Assembly (NCBI RefSeq): GCF_900157365.1
Contig: NZ_FUEZ01000004.1
Span: forward strand, 1,227,066 to 1,291,065
DNA length: 64,000 nucleotides
Origin: Mycobacterium numidiamassiliense
GTDB lineage: Bacteria > Actinomycetota > Actinomycetes > Mycobacteriales > Mycobacteriaceae
Reading direction: 5' to 3'
The position numbers were made by a program, and so were the translations under genes. Every line of letters starts with the position of its first letter. Position 1 is the stretch's first letter. The notes below the pieces were generated by a model that saw nothing but the letters and a program-made list of their open reading frames with translations, was not told the DNA's origin and made no database searches. Positions 44,756-51,062 of this stretch are shown here, piece after piece.

Positions 44756-46380
44756 GTGTTTCCTCCTGTAGGTGCGTGTGACGCTGACTGCGACGGGGTG
44801 CCGGAGTCGGGGCGGTACATGGCTTTGACGTCGCGCAGGCTCACCTTCAGCGACGGGGTGCGTGGCAGCCGCTCGACGATCCGGATGTCCACCGGGATGT
44901 GGTGTGCGGGAAGCCGTTGCCGCAGATGGGTTTTCAGCTCCTCGACGCCGGGGGCCGCAGCGGCGGCGTGGAGTTCGGCGGCGGCAAAGGGAATCTCGCC
45001 CAGACGCGGATCGGGCACCGCGACGACGGCCGCGTCTCGCACGGCGGGGTGGCACAAGAGTGCGTTGACGACGGTCTCGGGCAGAACCTTGAAACCACCG
45101 CGGTTGATCGCGCCGTCGGCGCGGCCGTGCACCGTGACAAAGCCGTCGGCGTCGATGGAGGCGAGGTCGGTGGTCCGGATCCAGTCCGGGCTGACCAACG
45201 TAACTCTGGCCTCGAGGAGGCCCTGCTGGCCGTCGGGCAGCTGCGCGCCGGTGGACACATCGACGACGCGAACCTCGGTGCCGGCGGTGGGCCGGCCCGA
45301 TGCCGACGGTTTCGTGTGGCCGAATTCTTCGTACAGCGCCGGTGTCCACGCCACCACGGTGCCTGCGAATTCGGTGGCCCCGTAGGCCCACAGGACCGGA
45401 ACGCCGTACGTGTTCTCGAACGACTGGCGGGTCTTCGGCTCCAACGGGCCAGACCCACCGAACAGAAACTTCAACGACGCCAGGTCGCCGCGTGGCACTT
45501 TCGCCTCGACCACCATCCGCACCACGGCGGGCTGCACACCGACGTGGGGCATCTGGTACCGCTTGATCGCGCTGACCCAGTCATCGACCTGAAACTTCTC
45601 CAGCAGGACGAGCCGCTTGCCGCTGTGTATGGCGCCGACGAGCTGTGCGATCCCGCCGATCCCGGCGAACGGCCAGAACACGAGTTCCGGTGCAGCGTCG
45701 GCATTTCCAGGCGACAGCGTCATTGCGCTGAGCACCGCGCGCTGCAACACCGGGGTGGGTAGGTTGATGCGCTTCGGGGGGCCGGTGGTGCCGCTGGTCA
45801 GGACGCCGATCGCCGGCTGATCGGGCACTTGGGCGTATCGGCCCTCGCCACGGGTGGACAGTTCGGGCAGTAGCGCCACGTGTGGGGCTGCCGATTGGAG
45901 GGTGATGCCGATCGAACCGACCCGCGCCGCGGCCGCGATCACCGGCGCCGTCCAGTCGTCGCGGTCGGCGATGACGACCCCGGGCCGCAGCGCCTCGATG
46001 TCCGCCGCGATGGCGGCCGGGGACTGGAACGCGTAGATCTGGGAAAACGATCGCCGCCGCGCCAACAGGCCGACGATGGCGGCGGCGTGTTGCGGTCGAT
46101 TCCGTACCACCAGTCCGATTTCGTCGCGCTCGCTGACGCCGGCCGCGCCGATGAGCGAGTCGACGCCGTCGACGTAGCCGGTGAGATCGTCGCCGCGCAA
46201 CCACTTGCCGCCGAACTCGATGACGGGCGCTGACCCGTAGGCACGGACCCGGCGATGTAGCACGGCTGCAAGCTCTTCCGCGCTGTCGGCGGCCTCGGAA
46301 TTGTGCCCGGCGCACATCAATGCGTCCGCGGACACGTCACTGCCGCACCCTCGGCCGCGGCGCTGAGCGGTCACCAGCAC
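44752..46380 (-). CDS. Acyl-CoA ligase (ANL superfamily)
   Basis: The 542-residue protein is an AMP-forming ligase: VLTSGTTGPPKRINLP (P-loop-like motif), FGGSGPLEPKTRQSFENTYG, WAYGATEFAGT, then DADGFVTVHGRADGAINRGGFKVLP, and C-terminal Lys in LPRTPSLKVSLRDVK. The hinge region lacks the usual acyl-CoA synthetase RSGD; it reads IRTTDLASID. The start is uncertain: GTG 46380 gives a leader that relatives usually lack. It loads a carboxylic acid onto CoA for the operon's dehydrogenases and hydratases. Confidence 0.87.
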   Translation of the reverse strand: MLVTAQRRGRGCGSDVSADALMCAGHNSEAADSAEELAAVLHRRVRAYGSAPVIEFGGKWLRGDDLTGYVDGVDSLIGAAGVSERDEIGLVVRNRPQHAAAIVGLLARRRSFSQIYAFQSPAAIAADIEALRPGVVIADRDDWTAPVIAAAARVGSIGITLQSAAPHVALLPELSTRGEGRYAQVPDQPAIGVLTSGTTGPPKRINLPTPVLQRAVLSAMTLSPGNADAAPELVFWPFAGIGGIAQLVGAIHSGKRLVLLEKFQVDDWVSAIKRYQMPHVGVQPAVVRMVVEAKVPRGDLASLKFLFGGSGPLEPKTRQSFENTYGVPVLWAYGATEFAGTVVAWTPALYEEFGHTKPSASGRPTAGTEVRVVDVSTGAQLPDGQQGLLEARVTLVSPDWIRTTDLASIDADGFVTVHGRADGAINRGGFKVLPETVVNALLCHPAVRDAAVVAVPDPRLGEIPFAAAELHAAAAAPGVEELKTHLRQRLPAHHIPVDIRIVERLPRTPSLKVSLRDVKAMYRPDSGTPSQSASHAPTGGNT

Positions 46381-46426
46381 TGTTGTTCAGCACAATCCCT
46401 TCCCGTTCGCGAATGTCGCTGCCAAG

Positions 46427-46879
46427 TCAGAAGTAGAGGCGGGTGATGGATTCGGCGACGCAGACCGGTTTGTCGCCGCCCTCGCGCTCCACCGTGGCCA
46501 GCCACACCACCTGGACGCCGTCCGGCACGTCGTCCACGGCGGCGACACCGAGCCGAACACGCACCCGGGAATCGACCGGCAGGGGAGCGGGGAAGCGCAC
46601 CTTGTTGAGACCGTAGTTGACCCCCATGCGCTTGTTGGCCACTTCGAAGACGTCGTTCATCAGCGGAGGAAGCAGCGCCAAGGTGAGGTATCCATGGGCG
46701 ATCGGCGTCCCGAAGGGCCCCTCGGCGGCCTTTTTGGGGTCGACGTGGATCCACTGATGGTCGTCGGTGGCGTCGGCGAACAGGTTGATGCGGTCCTGAT
46801 CAACTGCCTTCCAGCCGCTGACACCGATCTCCTGGCCGACCAGTGAGCGCAATTCGTCTGGGCCTTCTATCTTTCGCAC
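46427..46879 (-). CDS. MaoC-like (R)-enoyl-CoA hydratase
   Basis: The 150-residue single hot-dog protein carries the hydratase motif FADATDDHQWIHVDPKKA, with Asp36 and His41 as catalytic dyad, then GPFGTPIAHGYLTLALLPPL, and ends in ESITRLYF. It would hydrate an enoyl-CoA to the (R)-3-hydroxyacyl-CoA. GTG 46879 is the start. It is the first gene of the - strand operon (46879 to 41056), facing the GntR gene across about 215 bp. Confidence 0.88.
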   Translation of the reverse strand: MRKIEGPDELRSLVGQEIGVSGWKAVDQDRINLFADATDDHQWIHVDPKKAAEGPFGTPIAHGYLTLALLPPLMNDVFEVANKRMGVNYGLNKVRFPAPLPVDSRVRVRLGVAAVDDVPDGVQVVWLATVEREGGDKPVCVAESITRLYF

Positions 46880-47016
46880 GATCCATCCTTCGTTGAATTG
46901 GTGTGTGGTACCGAGGTCGCGGCGCCGGTGAAGTCATTGGACGCATGGTGCCTGGGGCGTGGCGGTGGGAACGTGCATCGGGCGCTGCCATCCCATAAAT
47001 GAGTTGGAGGATTAAG

Positions 47017-47070
47017 ATGTTCTACACGATCAGCGGTACCGCTCGCCAGTGCCGCAATGTCGACACCTAG
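47017..47070 (+). other. Possible 17-codon leader ORF
   Basis: ATG 47017 follows a strong ribosome-binding sequence (GGAGG at 47006-47010, seven bases before) and reads MFYTISGTARQCRNVDT then TAG. It ends 24 bp before the GntR start. A 12-bp perfect palindrome AGCGGTACCGCT (47032-47043) lies within it and could be an operator or a hairpin in the leader. The protein has no recognisable function. Confidence 0.35.
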
Positions 47071-47094
47071 GGCACGGCACGGGAGGGTGAAGCG

Positions 47095-47850
47095 ATGACG
47101 GCAGCGTCCTTTGGCGCCGTCCGGGTTCCCAAGGCCGCCGAGTTGGTCGCCGCCAGTCTGCGCGGACAGATCATCACCGGTGAACTTCCCGCCGACGCGC
47201 TGCTGCCGGCCGAAGCCGTGTTGATGGAGCAGTTCGACGTCAGCCGCCCCACTCTGCGCGAAGCGTTCCGCATCCTGGAGTCCGAGGCGTTGATCGTCGT
47301 GCGGCGCGGCGCCTTGGGTGGCGCGCGCGTCAAACCCCCCGACGGCGTCATGGCAGCGCGGCATCTGGGATATCTGCTTCAATATCGCGGCACCACGATG
47401 GCCGATGTCTACCGTGCTCGTAGCGCGCTGGAACGGCCCTTGGGCGAGGCGGTCGCGCGAGACAAACGCCGCCAGAACGTATCCCGGCTCAGCCAGGCGA
47501 TCGCCGAGGCGACACCGCACATCGCGAACCCGGCCGAGTACGCCCGCCACGACATCGACTTTCACCTGCTGGTCGCCGAACTCGCCGGCAACGAGACGGT
47601 CCGCACCACCGTCGAAGTCCTCTACTACCTCTTGCTGCCGGCACGGAACCGGTACGTCGAGGCGCTGGCGCCCGGTGAGCTGGGCGTCGAATACGGCGAA
47701 GTGCATCGCACGCACGCCTACTTCGTGACGCTGATCAAACGCCACGACACCGACGCCGCGATCGAACTGTGGAACAAGCACCTCGACGAGATCGAGCACC
47801 ACTACACCGCCCGCCCGTTGGCCAAAACGGTGGTGGAGATGCTCGGCTGA
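47095..47850 (+). CDS. FadR/GntR-family regulator
   Basis: The 251-residue protein begins with a GntR winged helix (PKAAELVAASLRGQIITGELPADALLPAE, then FDVSRPTLREAFRILESEALI). The FCD all-helical effector domain follows, with RSALERPLGEAVARD, then HDIDFHLLVAELAGN and HRTHAYFVTLIKRHDTDAAIELWNKHLDEIEHH. The Asp/His residues of FCD metal-binding sites are present. It is divergent from the MaoC operon and likely controls it, and perhaps the dehydrogenase genes on the other side, in response to an acyl-CoA or organic acid. GAGGGTGAAGCG precedes ATG 47095. Confidence 0.9.
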   Translation: MTAASFGAVRVPKAAELVAASLRGQIITGELPADALLPAEAVLMEQFDVSRPTLREAFRILESEALIVVRRGALGGARVKPPDGVMAARHLGYLLQYRGTTMADVYRARSALERPLGEAVARDKRRQNVSRLSQAIAEATPHIANPAEYARHDIDFHLLVAELAGNETVRTTVEVLYYLLLPARNRYVEALAPGELGVEYGEVHRTHAYFVTLIKRHDTDAAIELWNKHLDEIEHHYTARPLAKTVVEMLG

Positions 47851-47894
47851 CCCGCCGGCGCACACGTCGAGGTTGACGGTCGTCGGGCGTGGGC

Positions 47895-49022
47895 TCATCC
47901 GATGATCTCTTGCACCACGTCGTAGCCCTCGGCGAGGACCAGATTGGTGAGCCGGACCAGCTCCCGGTCGGGATTGCCCAACAGATGTTGCGAGGCGGTC
48001 GCGCGTTTCAAATAGAGCTGCACCTCGTGCTCCCACGTCAAGGCGAGCCCACCATGGATTTGCATCGCGGTCCGGACCGCCTGCCAGTTTGCCTCGTGCG
48101 CGCAGACCGCGGCGACGGCCGCCGACACCGGGATCGCCTGCTGTGGCTGATCGAGGTGGTCGAACGCGGCCTCCACCGCGGCGGTGGCGGCCTGCACCGC
48201 CACGAACAGATCGGCGCAGCGGTGCTTGATCGCCTGAAAGGAGCCGATCGGCCGGCCGAACTGAACCCGCGTCTTGGCGTACTCGACCGACATGTCCAGC
48301 AGCCGTTGAGCCCCCCCGACCGCATCGGCGGCTATCGCCAAGCGGATGAGGTCCTGCAGCCGGGCTCGCAACGCCGCGGCGCCGTCGAGATCACCCAGCG
48401 CAACCGCCGGTGCCGCTCCGAAGGTGACGGCGGCCACCGGCCGGGTCACATCGATCGAGCGAAGCGTCTCGATGCGCACCCCGGCGTCGTGCCGGTCGAC
48501 CACGAACACCCCAGGCCCAGTATCCGTTTCGGCGGCCACGATCAGCCAATCCGCCACATCGGCTTCCAACACGGCCGGTTCTGCTCCGGTCAGCCGCCAG
48601 GTGTGTCCGTCGCGTGTGGCGCGGGGCGCGGCGCCGTCCAACGGGCTCAGCGCCAGCGCCACCCGCGCCTGCCCCTGAACGATGCCCTTGAGCAGATCGG
48701 CGAAGTGTTCCTCGGCGCCGGCCCAGCGAATCGCCATCGGCGCCAGCACGGCGGTCGACAGATACGGGGCGGGCAGCAGACACCGGCCGGTCTCCATCAG
48801 GAAAATGGCCAACCCTGCCGCGCCGACGTCACCGCCGCCGTACTCCTCGGGCGTCGCCAGTCCGAACATCCCCAACTCCGCGAGGCGCCCGCAGAGGTTC
48901 GGGTCGTCGCGGCGACCCGATTCGGCCAGTTCCCGGGTCAGCGCCAACGGCGCGTGCTGCTGCAGGCCGTCGCGGACCCAGACCCGGAACTCCATCCGGT
49001 CGTCGTCGGTCAGCAAGGGCAT
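47895..49022 (-). CDS. Acyl-CoA dehydrogenase (pair 4, second-subunit type)
   Basis: The 375-residue protein has LGMFGLATPEEYGGGDVGAAGLAIFLMETGR, VGGAQRLLDMSVEYAKTRVQFGRPIGSFQAIKHRCADLF and IHGGLALTWEHEVQLYLKRATASQHLLG, which includes the TWE catalytic Glu of the partner subunit. The middle domain is weakly conserved. Its gene is divergent from the first-subunit-type dehydrogenase at 49117, separated by 94 bp with an inverted repeat, so the two are probably co-regulated rather than co-transcribed. Confidence 0.88.
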   Translation of the reverse strand: MPLLTDDDRMEFRVWVRDGLQQHAPLALTRELAESGRRDDPNLCGRLAELGMFGLATPEEYGGGDVGAAGLAIFLMETGRCLLPAPYLSTAVLAPMAIRWAGAEEHFADLLKGIVQGQARVALALSPLDGAAPRATRDGHTWRLTGAEPAVLEADVADWLIVAAETDTGPGVFVVDRHDAGVRIETLRSIDVTRPVAAVTFGAAPAVALGDLDGAAALRARLQDLIRLAIAADAVGGAQRLLDMSVEYAKTRVQFGRPIGSFQAIKHRCADLFVAVQAATAAVEAAFDHLDQPQQAIPVSAAVAAVCAHEANWQAVRTAMQIHGGLALTWEHEVQLYLKRATASQHLLGNPDRELVRLTNLVLAEGYDVVQEIIG

Positions 49023-49044
49023 CGGCCCTCCTCACAGTCAAAGC

Positions 49045-49089
49045 ATCATATTAGTCCGCTATCCAATACATTAGTATTGTCTATATGAT
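49045..49089. promoter_or_regulatory. Nested inverted repeats between divergent dehydrogenase genes
   Basis: An inner perfect repeat CAATAC-ATTA-GTATTG (49064-49079) lies inside outer arms ATCATAT (49045-49051) and ATATGAT (49083-49089). The region is AT-rich and centred between the two starts. It probably holds both promoters and the binding site of a dimeric regulator, the nearby FadR/GntR protein being a candidate. Confidence 0.55.
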
Positions 49090-49116
49090 TATCGGCAACC
49101 GCCCGGGTGTGTACCG

Positions 49117-50340
49117 GTGACCGCGACAGGACCCACCGAGACACCCGGGTTCCGTGACGATGTCAGGGCGTTTCTTCAAGCCAACCTTCCCGCCGACTGG
49201 GCCGGCGCCGGCGCACTGCCCGGGCCGCAGCGCCGTGAGTTCGTCGACCGGTGGCGCCGCCTGTGCGCCCAAGCCGGAATGCTCGGCGTGACGTGGCCGG
49301 TGGCCTACGGCGGGCGGGGTCTGTCCAAACTGGACCACCTGGTGGTGGTCGAAGAGTTCTCCCGCGCCAGGGTGCCGGTCGGCAGCCCGGGTGACACGCT
49401 GTCGATGAAGCTGCTCGGGAACACGTTGGCGGCCTGGGGAACCCACGAGCAGAAGCTGCGGTTCCTGCCCCGCATCATCAGCGGCGAGGACATCTGGTGT
49501 CAGGGCTACTCCGAGCCCGAGGCCGGCTCAGACCTGGCCGGTCTGCGGACCCGTGCCCGACGCGAGGGCGACCAGTGGCGCATCGATGGCCAGAAGATCT
49601 GGACCTCGAACGCGACGAACGCCAACTGGATGTTCCTGCTGGCCCGCACCGACGCGGACGCGCCGAAGTCCAAGGGCATCAGCATGCTGCTGATGCCGAT
49701 GGACCAGCCCGGTGTCGAGGTCCGGCCGATCACGATGCTCAACGACACCAAAGACTTCTGCGAAGTGTTTCTCAGCGACGCCCGCACCGAGGCCGACCTA
49801 GTCGTCGGGGAGGTCAACAACGGCTGGGCGGTGGCCAATTCGCTGCTGAGCCACGAACGCGGCGAGGAAGCGGCGGTCAACCCGATCCTGTTCGCCCATG
49901 AACTCGAGCGCGTCTTCGCCCTGGCGAAGGAACGTGGCGCTGACCGGCAATCGGTTACCCGTGAGCGGCTCGGACGCGCCTATCTCGGCGTCGCGGTGAT
50001 GAAAGCGCTGGGCGACAAGATCCTGGCGGCCTACATGCGCGACGGGTCGCTGGGGCCCGAGGCGTCCGTCGCCAAGCTTTACTGGAGCGAGTATCACCAG
50101 AGCACGACCCGGTTGGCCATCGACATCCTCGGCAGGGACGCCCTGGCGTGGGATGGTGACATGCCCATGCGCTGGTTCCGCGCCGACGACGCCGGCGCGC
50201 CGAACGATTCCAGCTCGTGGTTGTCGGTGCATCTGTGCAACGCGATGGCCGGCACCATCTACGCGGGCACGTCGGAGATTCAACGCAACATCATCGCCGA
50301 GCGCATCCTCGGACTGCCTCGCGAGGCGCGCGCAGTGTGA
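49117..50340 (+). CDS. Acyl-CoA dehydrogenase (pair 4, first-subunit type)
   Basis: The 407-residue protein has GMLGVTWPVAYGGRGLSKLDHLVVVEEFSRA, WCQGYSEPEAGSDLAGLRTRA, WRIDGQKIWTSNATNANWMFLLART, KSKGISMLLMPMDQPGVEVRP, FCEVFLSDARTEADLVVGE, and ends in YAGTSEIQRNIIAERILGLPRE. GTG 49117 is the first plausible start. It is divergent from its likely partner and 8 bp from the end of the convergent SnoaL-like gene. Confidence 0.9.
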   Translation: MTATGPTETPGFRDDVRAFLQANLPADWAGAGALPGPQRREFVDRWRRLCAQAGMLGVTWPVAYGGRGLSKLDHLVVVEEFSRARVPVGSPGDTLSMKLLGNTLAAWGTHEQKLRFLPRIISGEDIWCQGYSEPEAGSDLAGLRTRARREGDQWRIDGQKIWTSNATNANWMFLLARTDADAPKSKGISMLLMPMDQPGVEVRPITMLNDTKDFCEVFLSDARTEADLVVGEVNNGWAVANSLLSHERGEEAAVNPILFAHELERVFALAKERGADRQSVTRERLGRAYLGVAVMKALGDKILAAYMRDGSLGPEASVAKLYWSEYHQSTTRLAIDILGRDALAWDGDMPMRWFRADDAGAPNDSSSWLSVHLCNAMAGTIYAGTSEIQRNIIAERILGLPREARAV

Positions 50341-50348
50341 GCGCCGAC

Positions 50349-50771
50349 CTAGGGGCGTAACGCCTCGGCCAGCACCATCGGGTTGTGAAATTCCGTCCAC
50401 GACCTGATCAGGCCGCCGTCGAACTCGAACACCGCGATGTAGGTGTTCTGATAGGGCTTTCCGGTGTCGCGGGCCACGAAATCACCGTGATACCGGGCCA
50501 CGACAGTCCTGCCGTCCGTGGCGGAAAACACCTCGTCGAGGTGCAGCGGGTGCGGATTGAACAGCTTGGCCACCCCCGCGAAGAGTTGCCGAACACCGCG
50601 CTTGCCGCCGACGTGGGACCAGAAGCCGGTGCGTTCATCCTGGAACGGCAACCGCACCTCGATCTCCTCGGACAACAGCGTCATCGCGGCGTCAAAGTCA
50701 CCTGCCGAGAAGTGACGCAGCAGAGTCGCCACCGCGTCAGCGCGGCTCGTGTCGGCGGCGTGGTCCGCCAT
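50349..50771 (-). CDS. SnoaL/NTF2-like protein
   Basis: The 140-residue protein has an NTF2-like fold: an N-terminal helix pair (AVATLLRHFSAGDFDAAMTLLSEEIEVRLPF), GGKRGVRQLFAGVAKLF, then strands with VVARYHGDFVARDTGKPYQNTY and FEFDGGLIRSWTEFHNPMV. Such proteins can be ketosteroid isomerase-like enzymes or ligand-binding proteins; the catalytic residues are not certain. ATG 50771 matches the family length, although the frame is open to 50966. Two operator-like repeats lie about 120 bp upstream, shared with the divergent TetR. Confidence 0.8.
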   Translation of the reverse strand: MADHAADTSRADAVATLLRHFSAGDFDAAMTLLSEEIEVRLPFQDERTGFWSHVGGKRGVRQLFAGVAKLFNPHPLHLDEVFSATDGRTVVARYHGDFVARDTGKPYQNTYIAVFEFDGGLIRSWTEFHNPMVLAEALRP

Positions 50772-50887
50772 GATGGTCTCCTGGTGTCGAGGGGCACGGG
50801 GCGTCTGCAGCGTCGTGCCCGAGGTGGCCGGTGACACGGCGCCGGTGGCACCCGAGCGCAGTCCGTCGAGCACGACCCTAGCGGCAT

Positions 50888-50903
50888 TTGACACGAACGC
50901 CAA
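50888..50903. promoter_or_regulatory. Operator-like repeat TTGACACGAACGCCAA
   Basis: This site matches the TTGAC-N6-G(T/C)CAA element of the 34.2-kb region except for C in the right arm. It lies in the divergent promoter region between the SnoaL-like and TetR genes. Confidence 0.5.
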
Positions 50904-50909
50904 GTACTT

Positions 50910-50925
50910 TTGACAGAAACGCCAA
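50910..50925. promoter_or_regulatory. Operator-like repeat TTGACAGAAACGCCAA
   Basis: This is a second unit 22 bp (two helical turns) after the first, in the same orientation, with the same GCCAA right arm and the same following GT. The neighbouring TetR protein is a candidate binder. Confidence 0.5.
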
Positions 50926-51062
50926 GTTCGATAAACACCGCTTGAACTGCACCGATATTGCGCCAAGGGGGCGACCTTGGGGATCGGCCTGATCGGGTCA
51001 GCGGCCGTCGTGGAGTACCATCATGCGACGATACGACGGCCTCACGAAACCGCGACGGGACT

